Source: Porticoccaceae bacterium UBA4026 (GTDB lineage Bacteria > Pseudomonadota > Gammaproteobacteria > Pseudomonadales > Porticoccaceae). Taken from it: a stretch of DNA of 15,220 bases. The stretch is from positions 24,089-39,308 of the forward strand of contig DGAQ01000077.1 in the NCBI GenBank assembly GCA_002382445.1, read 5' to 3'. The notes beneath the pieces were generated by a model. It was not told the DNA's origin. It searched no databases and worked only from the letters and a program-made list of their open reading frames with translations. Positions 1-7,695 of this stretch are shown piece after piece. The position numbers and the translations under genes are program-made. Position 1 is the stretch's first letter; each line of letters begins with the position of its first letter.

Positions 1-657
1 AAGTAGGCAATCCCAGAGGAACTCTGTGGCGCTTATATCGCACAAAATGTAATAACTGAGTGTTCCGCCTAGATCTTGTCGAATAACGACTGCGCTGATC
101 TTAGCAACTGACGTCTGCGCTATATTGCCCAATGCAAATTTATGGGGGCGTAAATCGACGCCACAGACTTTTGAGAACATCTCAGCAGCCTGGTCACCGG
201 TCACCGCGAGCCAACAATGGCTGTCACCTCGAGGTAGCAAGTACGTCTGAGTGTCATTTTCTAAATGATCACGAGTGGATTGTTCTTTAAGGGCGGCCAC
301 TTGATGGCTTTTAGCGAAAATATCACTGAGAATTAATAATTCTTGGTCAGATAACTTAGCCACCAGACAACCGTCAGGTTGAACGGTAGAGGTGTTGGCG
401 CTATGGGGTAGTTTTATGCCTTGATTCTCAGCCCAACTAGGCGCCCCTGCGCCTTTAAAGCCAGCTCTAGGCAACGTTGATAGATCGCATATAGCCATGG
501 AGCGCGCCTGTTCTAGCTCTGTGCGTTGGTCGCTGCCATTGTTGTAGTGACTAACGACGAAATTGGAGCCAGTTTTTTTAAACAGGGCATTATTGTTGAT
601 ATGGCGTCGATATAGTTGGCTGCGCCGCATACCCATAGTTGGGTCTAGTGTAGCCAT
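1..657 (-). CDS. soxG: Sarcosine oxidase gamma subunit (SoxG), 3' end cut by the window
   Basis: This frame stays open for 219 codons from ATG 657 to base 1, so the stop lies outside the window. The protein begins MATLDPTMGMRRSQLYRRHI. SoxG is the small GcvT-like subunit of heterotetrameric sarcosine oxidase. It packs against the beta subunit and helps form the interior of the complex; it carries no cofactor of its own. I recognise it from its place directly after soxA and from SoxG-like stretches such as the early MAICDLSTLPRAGFKG and the later LLPRGDSHCWLAVTG. The start is well supported: AGGAG at 666-670 lies 8 nt upstream, and the soxA stop (660-662) ends 2 nt before the ATG. Translation is therefore probably coupled to soxA. 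SoxG sequences diverge quickly, so operon position is the strongest argument. Confidence 0.85.
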   Translation of the reverse strand, partial: MATLDPTMGMRRSQLYRRHINNNALFKKTGSNFVVSHYNNGSDQRTELEQARSMAICDLSTLPRAGFKGAGAPSWAENQGIKLPHSANTSTVQPDGCLVAKLSDQELLILSDIFAKSHQVAALKEQSTRDHLENDTQTYLLPRGDSHCWLAVTGDQAAEMFSKVCGVDLRPHKFALGNIAQTSVAKISAVVIRQDLGGTLSYYILCDISATEFLWDCLL

Positions 658-659
658 AG

Positions 660-3566
660 CTATAGCTCCTGCCGCAAATTATCGGGGTCGTAGAAGGGCA
701 GTGCTACGACCTTAGCAAGCACTCTCACACCACCAGTAGATTTTATTTCTATAATAGATCCCGCAGTAGTCTTTTCCGGGGGCACATAGGCTAAGCCTAT
801 GGCTTTACCCAGGGTGGGAGAAAAGTTACAGGAGGTTACCCGTCCGGTCATCTTTTGGTCTTCGACCACTAGATGGCTTTCTCGGGGTATTGGTGCCTTG
901 GTGTCATCGATGACAAAACCGACTAAGCCACGCAAGCTAGATTTTTTCTCTAATTCAGCAATGGTTCGTCCGCCAACAAAGAACGGTTTATTTCGGGATA
1001 CTGCCCAGCTCATCTGTACTTCATTGGGATTTGACATTGCATCGGTATCTTGGCCGATAATAATATGACCTTTTTCCAGTCGCAGTATCCTCTGGGCTTC
1101 TATACCGAAGGGTCGAATATCATGATCATTGCCTGCAACCATCAGTGCGTCCCAGAGCGCTTCACCGTATTGCTGAGGAACATGGATTTCATAGCCCAAC
1201 TCACCAACAAAACCGACTCTAATTAGTCTAGCAGGAATTTCTCCGATATTACCCAAGCGAACGCCCATATAGGGAAATCCCTCCGAGGATAAATCAACAT
1301 CAGAGCAGACTTTTTGCAGCACTGTGCGCGCGTTAGGTCCGGCAATATTAACACCACAATAAGCTGAGGTGACGTTAGCAATATCTACGTCCAACCGCCA
1401 TTGGGCGTTCCATTTGAGCATGTTCTGATAGACTCGGTCGACCCCGCCGGTGGTAGCGGTCACGTAATAATGATTGTTGCCAAAGCGGCAGGCCACACCG
1501 TCGTCAATGACCACACCTGCTTCATTAGTGAGTAGAGCATAACGAGCCTTGCCGAGGGGTTGTTTGATGAATCCAAAGGTATAGAATCGATTTAAAAACT
1601 CACCGGCATCGGGCCCGCGGACTTCAATGCCACCTAGGGTAGAGACATCGACTAGGCCAACGTTGTTGCGAACGTTGCTAACTTCTGCGTCTATACAGGC
1701 CTGTGAATTCTTACCTTTAGAGCGGTAAAAGGCAGGACGATACCAGGCACCTGCTTGGAGCATTTCGGCGCCGGCTTCGATATGTCTGTAGTGCATATTA
1801 CTGCGCCGGGCAGGATAAAAACTGCGCCCGGCACTATGACCTAACTGCTCGGCAGAAAAGGGGGGTCGGGCGGTGGTAACCCCTGTTTCCGCCACCGTGC
1901 GATTAGTCGCTGCGGCCACTAATCGAGCGGCGACAAGTGCTGAATGACGACCCTGAGAGGGACCCATACCGCAGGTCGAATAGCGTTTGACCAGTTGAAT
2001 ATGTTCATAGCCATCAGCAGTGGCATTGATAATGTCGGCAATGGTTAGATCTTCGTCGAAATCGACAAATTCTTTACCCTTCGGGTGGGCAAATATAGGC
2101 CAAGGATGATTGGGACTAACAGTGTTTTCAGTCACCCTATCAGCCACCTGGACCTGAGTAAGTCCCAGCGCATTAGTGGCTATGGTCGCGGTCCTTTTGG
2201 CTTCCATTAAAACCGCGTCAAGCGACCATAAACTATTCACTGAACCGGCTAATTGGAGTGATTCCGGGCAGTTGTGCAGGCTAAACATGGCTGACTGATC
2301 GTCGTAGCTAAGCTGTCCGCCGGCCTGGCAGGCAAGTTGATAGGTGGGGGTGTATCCCACTGACATACACAGTAGATCACAGGTGATTGTCTCACCTTGC
2401 TTGGCACAGATACCCTGGCTGACGATTTTGCGTATATCCACCGAGGTAACACGATTAGCGCCCTTATGCTGGGCGGCATAGACGGTTGTCCCGGTTTCAA
2501 TTCTAATGCCTCTAGCGACTGCGGCCTTGGCGATATCATCATAATTTGGGTCTTCGCGTAGATCAATGATAGCGTTAATTTTAACACCAGCATCATCAAG
2601 ATCTAGGGCCGTGCCATAGCCATCATTGTTGCCGGTGACAATCACTGCTTGGGATCCTGGGCAGACACCATAAAGGTGTACTAGTCGTTGCGCGGCACTG
2701 CTCATCATCACGCCAGGCAGATCATTATTATGAAAAATAGCCGGTTGCTCTAAAGAGCCAGTACACATAATAGTTTGCTTGGCACGAACCTTATACAGAC
2801 GCTTCTTTGCGATAATGGGCAGCCAGTTGTCGGCAAACCAGCCATTACACACTGCGTCGGTCATTACTGAGATATTTGGCTTCTCGTTAATGGCATTAAG
2901 TAATTCATCAAGCTGCTTTTTACCGCGAGCGCCTTCGACATCAAAGCGACTGTAATTGAGTGAGCCTCCGAGACTTGGGTTCTCGTCGACCAATAGAACC
3001 TCACAATCTGTTACTGCAGACTCTAACGCGGCTTGCATGCCAGCGGGACCGCCACCAATAACAACGACATCAAAAAATTTATATTGTTTGTCGTAATAAC
3101 TGGGCACCAATTGCTGGTTAATAACACCAAGTCCGGCTTTTTTACGAATCAAGGGAGCCCATTTCTCCCACATACCACGGGGTTTAAAAAACGCTTTATA
3201 ATAAAACCCCACTGGCAAAAATCGTGAAAAAACGCCAATCCATTGACCTCGATCTTTCTCTAGGCTCCCAGAATAATTTTGACCAGTGACCTTTAGTCCC
3301 TCACTGATAAGCTCTCGATCGGCCAATGCATTTGGGTTGGATGGCAGTTGCACCATGGTATTAGCATCTTGCCCCGCCATGGTTAATGCACCCCTGGAGC
3401 GGTGGTACTTGAACGAGCGGCTGAGTAATATTTGATTGTTTGCGGCCAGAGCACTGGCAATACTATCGCCCTGAAAACCCTGATAGGTCTTTGATTCAAA
3501 CTCAAACTGAACGACCTTTTCTCGATTAATCAATGAGCCATAGGGCGCGGGTAGTCGATTCCTCAT
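660..3566 (-). CDS. soxA: Sarcosine oxidase alpha subunit (SoxA), heterotetrameric type
   Basis: 968 aa, close to the roughly 1000 aa usual for the alpha subunit. The enzyme oxidises sarcosine with O2 and THF to glycine, 5,10-methylene-THF and H2O2 in the cytoplasm. Visible parts: an N-terminal domain with the conserved SFKYHRSRGALTMAGQ block (51-66), a nucleotide-binding fold starting VVVIGGGPAGMQAALE (167-182) that binds NAD+ in the family, a linker with STCGMGPSQGRH and RPPFSAEQLGHSAGR, and a C-terminal GcvT-like aminomethyltransferase half (from about residue 590) where THF binds. The ATG overlaps the soxD stop as ATGA (3563-3566), a translational-coupling arrangement. No frameshift or truncation is visible. 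The divergent clade (see soxD and soxB) means a substrate related to sarcosine, rather than sarcosine itself, is possible. Confidence 0.95.
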   Translation of the reverse strand: MRNRLPAPYGSLINREKVVQFEFESKTYQGFQGDSIASALAANNQILLSRSFKYHRSRGALTMAGQDANTMVQLPSNPNALADRELISEGLKVTGQNYSGSLEKDRGQWIGVFSRFLPVGFYYKAFFKPRGMWEKWAPLIRKKAGLGVINQQLVPSYYDKQYKFFDVVVIGGGPAGMQAALESAVTDCEVLLVDENPSLGGSLNYSRFDVEGARGKKQLDELLNAINEKPNISVMTDAVCNGWFADNWLPIIAKKRLYKVRAKQTIMCTGSLEQPAIFHNNDLPGVMMSSAAQRLVHLYGVCPGSQAVIVTGNNDGYGTALDLDDAGVKINAIIDLREDPNYDDIAKAAVARGIRIETGTTVYAAQHKGANRVTSVDIRKIVSQGICAKQGETITCDLLCMSVGYTPTYQLACQAGGQLSYDDQSAMFSLHNCPESLQLAGSVNSLWSLDAVLMEAKRTATIATNALGLTQVQVADRVTENTVSPNHPWPIFAHPKGKEFVDFDEDLTIADIINATADGYEHIQLVKRYSTCGMGPSQGRHSALVAARLVAAATNRTVAETGVTTARPPFSAEQLGHSAGRSFYPARRSNMHYRHIEAGAEMLQAGAWYRPAFYRSKGKNSQACIDAEVSNVRNNVGLVDVSTLGGIEVRGPDAGEFLNRFYTFGFIKQPLGKARYALLTNEAGVVIDDGVACRFGNNHYYVTATTGGVDRVYQNMLKWNAQWRLDVDIANVTSAYCGVNIAGPNARTVLQKVCSDVDLSSEGFPYMGVRLGNIGEIPARLIRVGFVGELGYEIHVPQQYGEALWDALMVAGNDHDIRPFGIEAQRILRLEKGHIIIGQDTDAMSNPNEVQMSWAVSRNKPFFVGGRTIAELEKKSSLRGLVGFVIDDTKAPIPRESHLVVEDQKMTGRVTSCNFSPTLGKAIGLAYVPPEKTTAGSIIEIKSTGGVRVLAKVVALPFYDPDNLRQEL

Positions 3567-3865
3567 GATTGGCTCTCCGGATTAATGGTGCCAAAGTCGA
3601 TTCGCTGAGTGTAGATTTTATCAGCTTTAAAAGTGCGAACAACTTCGTCGGTGATGGTATTGCGCTCGGCGAGGAACCAAAATGAGCTTGCAGTATGACA
3701 CCACCACTCGGTGACCAGACCCGCAGCATTGTCATGGAAAAAGACATGCTCTGCCCAATCTCGCGCTGACGTCGTTAAATGGTTTACTGTTGTATGATAC
3801 TCGCCACCATAGGTAAACTCGCTGATATTGCGAGAGCCATTGAGCGGACAGGTTAGTAGCTTCAA
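3563..3865 (-). CDS. soxD: Sarcosine oxidase delta subunit (SoxD), TTG start, incomplete zinc site
   Basis: 100 aa from a TTG at 3863-3865, giving MKLLTCPLNG and then SEFTYGGEY, the normal N-terminus of this family. A longer reading from ATG 3943 would run 26 codons into soxB and add no family-like sequence. AGGAG at 3873-3877, 7 nt before the TTG, fixes the start. In structurally known TSOX the delta subunit holds a zinc ion through a CPxC pair plus an H-x3-C pair. Here Cys6 and His57 remain, but the other two positions are Asn9 and Ser61, so the classical tetrahedral site is not present. The motif TEWWCHTASSFWFLAERNT (52-70) replaces the usual W-R-H-x3-C pattern. I believe this variant recurs in marine relatives, so the gene is probably functional and not decaying. 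It overlaps soxA by 4 nt. Confidence 0.9.
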   Translation of the reverse strand: MKLLTCPLNGSRNISEFTYGGEYHTTVNHLTTSARDWAEHVFFHDNAAGLVTEWWCHTASSFWFLAERNTITDEVVRTFKADKIYTQRIDFGTINPESQS

Positions 3866-3868
3866 CGA

Positions 3869-3877
3869 CCTTCTCCT
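3869..3877 (-). promoter_or_regulatory. Ribosome binding site that fixes the soxD TTG start
   Basis: On the minus strand this reads AGGAGAAGG and begins inside the soxB stop codon (3876-3878). The AGGAG core lies 7 nt before the TTG at 3865. No ATG or GTG sits at a suitable distance, so the TTG is the likely initiator. Terminating soxB ribosomes may re-initiate here. Confidence 0.75.
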
Positions 3878-5117
3878 AGTGGCTAGCGGCGGTAGCGCCG
3901 GCTTCATTGATTTGCTCAAAGCGATAAAACCGCTCGAGTTCAAAGGGCTTAATAATGTCAGGAACTTTTTTCGTCGCTACCAGTTCCGCCATAGTGACAC
4001 CGCATATTGGCGTAGCTTTGAATCCCCAGGTTCCCCAGCCGGCATCTAAATAATAGTTTTCTACCGGGCTTAAACCCATGATCGGGCTGTAATCTGGCGT
4101 CATATCAGTGGTGCCGGCCCATTGCCGTAACAGTCTTGCCTGAGCTAAAAATGGAAATAATTCCATTGCCGCAGCCGATAGAGTCTCCCGCTGGTCTAGC
4201 GTGGCTCTCGTGTTATAGAGGGGGTAAGGATCCGACCCACCGCCAATAACAAATTCTCCACGAGATGTCTGGTGCACATAAACGTGTACCTGTGGGGAGC
4301 TGACATGAGGGGTCAGTATCGGTTTGTAGGGCTGAGTTACCATCGCCTGTAAGGGGTAGCAATGAATGGGTAGGGGAATGCCCGCTTTTTTAGCGACTAT
4401 TGAGCTGGCACCTGCGACGGCTTGAACAACGCAGCCGCACTCGACTCTGCCTCGATTAGTTTTTACCGCAGTAACTCGACCGCTGGTAATTTCGATATCT
4501 TCTACTTCGGTTAGTTGGTGTAATTCCACACCCCGATCACATGCGCCTTTTGCGTAACCCCAGGCGACAGCGTCATGGCGAGCGGTAGCGCCGTCGGCAT
4601 GCCAAAGTCCAGCTAAAATAGGGAACCGACTGTCTTCTGACATATTAAGGTTAGGCACTAACTCAGAGATTGTTTGGCGATCAACCAACTCTGAACGCAC
4701 GCCCATATGTTGGTTTACCTCAGCTCGCCACCGAAAACTACGAATAGCGGCATCACTATGGGCGAGCGTCAACTGACCACGATTTTCCATCATCACGTTA
4801 TAGTTAAATTCGTTACTGAGGTTGTTAAAGAGTCTTACTGATTCGCTGTAGAACTTAACGCCTGCCTCGGTTAAATAGTTAGAGCGAATGACGGCAGTAT
4901 TTCGCGCTGTGTTTCCTCCGCCAAGATAGCCTTTTTCGAGAATAGCAACCTTGGTAATGCCGTGATATTTGGCGAGATTATAGGCAATGGCAGCACCGTG
5001 ACCGCCCCCGCCAATAATCACAACGTCATAGTGTCTTTTAAGGTCTTTAGAGGGTGTAAAGTGGTGCTTCGCAGGGTAGGTCCTGCTCAGTCCATATTTT
5101 AAAAGGCCAAAAGGCAT
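3876..5117 (-). CDS. soxB: Sarcosine oxidase beta subunit (SoxB)
   Basis: 413 aa, the usual length for the beta subunit, which carries the catalytic flavins. The FAD dinucleotide-binding motif DVVIIGGGGHGAAIAYNLAK is at 31-50, followed by GGGNTARNTAVIRSNYL. His181 in TARHDAVAWGYA corresponds to the histidine that covalently binds FMN in known TSOX enzymes. The C-terminal active-site region reads AGWGTWGFKATP, where canonical sarcosine oxidases have WGTGGFK, and is preceded by TTDMTPDYSPIMG. I recall this variant from alphaproteobacterial and SAR11-type beta-subunit homologues, so this is probably a distinct clade. The start is ATG 5117, 25 nt after purU, with only a weak GAG-type ribosome site. 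The stop overlaps the soxD ribosome binding site. Confidence 0.95.
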   Translation of the reverse strand: MPFGLLKYGLSRTYPAKHHFTPSKDLKRHYDVVIIGGGGHGAAIAYNLAKYHGITKVAILEKGYLGGGNTARNTAVIRSNYLTEAGVKFYSESVRLFNNLSNEFNYNVMMENRGQLTLAHSDAAIRSFRWRAEVNQHMGVRSELVDRQTISELVPNLNMSEDSRFPILAGLWHADGATARHDAVAWGYAKGACDRGVELHQLTEVEDIEITSGRVTAVKTNRGRVECGCVVQAVAGASSIVAKKAGIPLPIHCYPLQAMVTQPYKPILTPHVSSPQVHVYVHQTSRGEFVIGGGSDPYPLYNTRATLDQRETLSAAAMELFPFLAQARLLRQWAGTTDMTPDYSPIMGLSPVENYYLDAGWGTWGFKATPICGVTMAELVATKKVPDIIKPFELERFYRFEQINEAGATAASH

Positions 5118-5142
5118 AGGGTGCTCTCTGTAGGTGAAAAGG

Positions 5143-6021
5143 TTAACTGCCTATAAAAACCACAGTCTTATTACCGTCGAGAAAGACGCGACGCTCAATA
5201 TGGTATTTAACTGCCTTGGCTAGTGCCATGCTCTCGTTATCTCGGCCCACATCCACCAGTTGTTGGGGGCCACAGGTATGGTCGACTCGAGTGAGCCTTT
5301 GTTCAATGATTGGTCCCTCATCCAGGTCAGAGGTGACGTAGTGGGCGGTCGCTCCAATCACTTTAACACCACGCTCGAAAGCTTGATGATAGGGCTTGGC
5401 GCCCTTAAATCCAGGCAAAAACGAGTGGTGAATATTAATACAACGGCCAGCCAGCTTTTTGGTCAACTCGTCGGACAGAATTTGCATATAACGCGCTAAA
5501 ACAATGAGTTCAGATTGAGTTTCGTCAATAATCTCGAGTAAACGCTGTTCCTGCTGGGCTTTAGTCTCAACTGTCACAGGAAGATGTATAAAGCGAATGC
5601 CCTCACGCTCAACCATCGAGCATAAGTCTGGGTGATTAGATACCACTGCGGTGACTTCCATGTTGATTTCACCTTTGCGTTTGCGATACAAGAGGTCATC
5701 TAGGCAGTGATCGTATTTGGATACTAAAATAATGGTTTTGATCGGTGTTTCTGGGCAATGGAAATTCCATTCCATGCCGAATGTCTTGGAAATACTAGAA
5801 AATTCCTCAGCCAATATGTCGATGCTGGGGGCATTTTCTTGTCGGCGAAAAACGGCGCGCATAAAAAATTTCTCGGTTGACTCATCGTCAAACTGTTCCA
5901 GTGCACAAATATAGCAGTCCCTGTCAGCCAAAAAACTAGTTACCGCAGCGACAATACCTGAAACGGCGCGGCAGGTTCCGGTAAAAATATAACTGTCTGT
6001 GTTATGGAATATCGTGGTCAT
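5143..6021 (-). CDS. purU: Formyltetrahydrofolate deformylase (PurU)
   Basis: 292 aa, normal for PurU. It hydrolyses 10-formyl-THF to formate and free THF. An N-terminal ACT-like domain (about 9-88) is followed by a formyltransferase-fold catalytic domain (about 94-280). Catalytic residues of the PurN/PurU fold are visible: Asn196 and His198 in INIHHSFLPGFKGA, and Asp234 in TSDLDEGPIIEQ. As first gene of the operon it makes sense beside sox: methylene-THF from the oxidase can be oxidised to formyl-THF, and PurU then restores THF and releases formate. AGGTAG at 6027-6032 lies 5 nt before the ATG. The soxB start follows after 25 nt with no terminator between, so purU-soxBDAG should be one transcript. 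Confidence 0.95.
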   Translation of the reverse strand: MTTIFHNTDSYIFTGTCRAVSGIVAAVTSFLADRDCYICALEQFDDESTEKFFMRAVFRRQENAPSIDILAEEFSSISKTFGMEWNFHCPETPIKTIILVSKYDHCLDDLLYRKRKGEINMEVTAVVSNHPDLCSMVEREGIRFIHLPVTVETKAQQEQRLLEIIDETQSELIVLARYMQILSDELTKKLAGRCINIHHSFLPGFKGAKPYHQAFERGVKVIGATAHYVTSDLDEGPIIEQRLTRVDHTCGPQQLVDVGRDNESMALAKAVKYHIERRVFLDGNKTVVFIGS

Positions 6022-6100
6022 TAGAGCTACCTAGTAGGCTTTTGTGGGGTAAATATTCTAACTTTTTTTGATACTCACTGCCCTACTCATTTTAACTATT

Positions 6101-6130
6101 GTGCCGTGCATGCATGATGCATGGGCTCAC
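6101..6130. promoter_or_regulatory. Imperfect dyad with twin ATGCAT palindromes, candidate operator
   Basis: Two ATGCAT hexamers (6110-6115 and 6117-6122) are separated by a single G. They sit inside a larger imperfect inverted repeat whose outer arms read GTGCC on the left (6101-6105) and GGGCTCAC on the right (6123-6130). Its centre is about 40-60 bp upstream of the weak purU -10 candidate, where an activator of the sox operon could bind. The dyad is seen; the regulatory role is inferred. Confidence 0.35.
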
Positions 6131-6197
6131 AGGAAACCGTCAAGGCGGCAACTCTAGAATAAGTAACACTACTGTGCATATCGGGAACTACTAATGC

Positions 6198-6217
6198 TGA
6201 TTAATGAAGTTGATTAA
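6198..6217. promoter_or_regulatory. TGATTAA direct repeat near the ydjA promoter
   Basis: TGATTAA occurs at 6198-6204 and again at 6211-6217, 13 nt apart. The same stretch contains TTAAT-N7-ATTAA (6201-6217), a T-N11-A pattern of the kind LysR-type regulators bind. It ends about 20 nt before the candidate ydjA extended -10. AT-rich motifs of this size arise easily by chance. Confidence 0.25.
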
Positions 6218-6237
6218 GGTTTTTAGCTAACGCCCTA

Positions 6238-6246
6238 TGCTACAAT
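6238..6246 (+). promoter_or_regulatory. Extended -10 promoter candidate for ydjA
   Basis: The bases TGCTACAAT form an extended -10 (TG-N-TACAAT), which can function without a good -35, and none is seen 16-18 nt upstream. Transcription would begin near 6253 and leave a leader of about 120 nt before the ydjA ATG. Confidence 0.4.
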
Positions 6247-6373
6247 TTCTCTCAGGCTGGTCAGTTTGTAGTCCTATTAAGAGGGTTATTTCGACTGTCT
6301 TTAGGAGGGTATAAGCGTTTATTCTCTGGTCTGAAGGTGATTTATATTTACCTCTTACTAAAAGGCGTTTGGG

Positions 6374-6964
6374 ATGATTCTCGATACTGAAATGGGCAAG
6401 CAAGTAACGCAACTGATTGGTGAGAGACGATCGCACCCGCGTCTTGAGGAGCCGGCTCCAGATTTTGAGGTTTTAGATTCTATTTTTTCAGCATCGTTGC
6501 GAGCGCCAGATCACATGCACTTAAGGCCCTGGCGATTTTTGACTATATCAGGCGACGATCGCAAACATCTTGGCGAACTTTTTGTCAGCCACTGCAAAGA
6601 TAGCAACCCAAATGCTCAGCAAAAGGAGGTCGATAGCGCCTATGCAAAGGCCTTTCGGGCGCCTCTCATTGTTGTCGGTATTGCGAGTTATAAAAGTCAT
6701 CCTAAGGTTCCAGATATTGAGCAGGCTATCGCGACAGGCGGCGTAATGAATAATATTGGCTTGGCAGCTTACGCGCATGGGTTTGGTTCAGTTTGGCGCA
6801 CAGGTGCGCACGCTGTTTCTCAGGTTATTAAACAAGGATTGAGCCTTATTGAAAATGAAGAGATTATAGGCTTTTTATATTTGGGCACGCCCACTAACCG
6901 AGATAGACATATCAGGCCTTTAGTTGCGGGCGATTTCTTTAGCGCTTGGCCGAATAACGGTTAA
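6374..6964 (+). CDS. ydjA: YdjA-like minimal nitroreductase, FMN/NAD(P)H oxidoreductase
   Basis: 196 aa, slightly longer than E. coli YdjA (about 183). The family binds FMN as a homodimer and reduces nitro or related substrates with NAD(P)H in the cytoplasm; the physiological substrate of YdjA is not settled. Characteristic blocks: ERRSHPRLEEPAP (17-29, the first Arg-Arg-Ser binds FMN phosphate), LRAPDHMHLRPWRF (42-55), AFRAPLIVVGIA (93-104), the HGFGSVWRTGA segment (135-145) and EEIIGFLYLGTP (162-173). These match YdjA almost word for word and distinguish it from the larger NfsA/NfsB groups. The start has AAAGG about 9 nt upstream; Met7 (6392) is an alternative. The lipoprotein gene starts 17 nt after the stop, so they are probably cotranscribed. 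Confidence 0.9.
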   Translation: MILDTEMGKQVTQLIGERRSHPRLEEPAPDFEVLDSIFSASLRAPDHMHLRPWRFLTISGDDRKHLGELFVSHCKDSNPNAQQKEVDSAYAKAFRAPLIVVGIASYKSHPKVPDIEQAIATGGVMNNIGLAAYAHGFGSVWRTGAHAVSQVIKQGLSLIENEEIIGFLYLGTPTNRDRHIRPLVAGDFFSAWPNNG

Positions 6965-6981
6965 TTGATCGGTAAACTTAG

Positions 6982-7587
6982 ATGAAATATAAATCTACTT
7001 TAATATTTCTTTTTGCTGCGCTGATGCTGAGCAGTTGTGCAAGCTACCAGCCTACAAGGATAGGTGATATTTGCAAAATATTTTGGGGTGAAACGGATTG
7101 GTACGAAGATGCTCGTGCAGCCCGCAATCGCTGGGGCACACCAATTACGGTGATGATGGCGATTATGAAGCAAGAGTCTAGTTTTAGGGCCGATGTAAGA
7201 CCTGATAGACCTAAGTTTTTGTTTATTCCATTGCCACGAAAGTCTTCTGCTTATGGTTATGCTCAGGCTCAAGATCCAGCTTGGGATGACTATAAGAAGG
7301 CGACCGGCAATTGGGGTCACGATCGGGACGATTTTAGTGATGCGATCAATTTTATTGGTTGGTATACCGACAAAAGTCACCGAAGACTGGGTATTTCTAA
7401 ATCAGATCCTTTTCGGCAATATCTTGCATATCATGAAGGTTGGGGAGGCTATTCAAGGGGTAGTTTTAACAAAAAACCACAGTTATTAGATGTTGCCGCT
7501 AAGGTCAAAGGGCAAGCAGAGATCTATAACGCCCAGCTGGTGAGGTGCACCGCAGACCTAGATAAGGCGGTGAAAGGGTGGTTTTAG
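6982..7587 (+). CDS. SLT-type lytic transglycosylase lipoprotein
   Basis: 201 aa. The N-terminus has a basic start, a hydrophobic stretch and a lipobox LSSC ending at Cys19, so it is a type II signal peptide. Residue +2 after Cys is Ala, so outer-membrane sorting is likely. The rest is a lysozyme-like SLT domain: Glu65 in AIMKQESSFRAD is the expected catalytic acid, followed by AYGYAQAQDPAW (90-101) and AYHEGWGGYSRGSF (149-162), the usual glycan-groove motifs. Enzymes of this fold cleave the MurNAc-GlcNAc bond of peptidoglycan non-hydrolytically. There is no extra cell-wall-binding domain, so it is a short single-domain form. Placement behind ydjA looks like convenience and not a functional link. 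The ribosome site is weak. Confidence 0.85.
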   Translation: MKYKSTLIFLFAALMLSSCASYQPTRIGDICKIFWGETDWYEDARAARNRWGTPITVMMAIMKQESSFRADVRPDRPKFLFIPLPRKSSAYGYAQAQDPAWDDYKKATGNWGHDRDDFSDAINFIGWYTDKSHRRLGISKSDPFRQYLAYHEGWGGYSRGSFNKKPQLLDVAAKVKGQAEIYNAQLVRCTADLDKAVKGWF

Positions 7588-7695
7588 GGCTAAATTGCAC
7601 AGCGAGAGTCACCCGTTTTTTGTCACACAGGAGACATCTTAAAAGGGTCCTCTATCGTAAACTCTTGCCATTAAAATACCTTATAAGTGAAGTCT

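Larger units (their letters stand above)
6022..6373. other. Divergent intergenic region between purU and ydjA
   Basis: 352 bases without a gene, separating the minus-strand purU-sox operon from the plus-strand nitroreductase gene. It must hold both promoters. Toward purU the only fair candidate is a TAGAAT-like -10 (minus strand, 6055-6060) with no convincing -35, giving a leader of about 27 nt. Toward ydjA there is an extended -10 at 6238-6246. Two candidate operators are listed separately. A strong AGGAGGG at 6303-6309 has no start codon at a useful distance. Confidence 0.6.

Noticed and set aside
3866..3943. Longer soxD start at ATG 3943 giving a 126-aa protein
   Set aside because: The extra 26 residues lie inside soxB, have no family-like sequence, and a strong ribosome site points to the TTG at 3865.
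7576..7622. Possible terminator after the lipoprotein gene (GGGTG ... CACCC followed by a T-run)
   Set aside because: The stem is only 5 bp with a 29-nt loop; too weak to call despite the six Ts.
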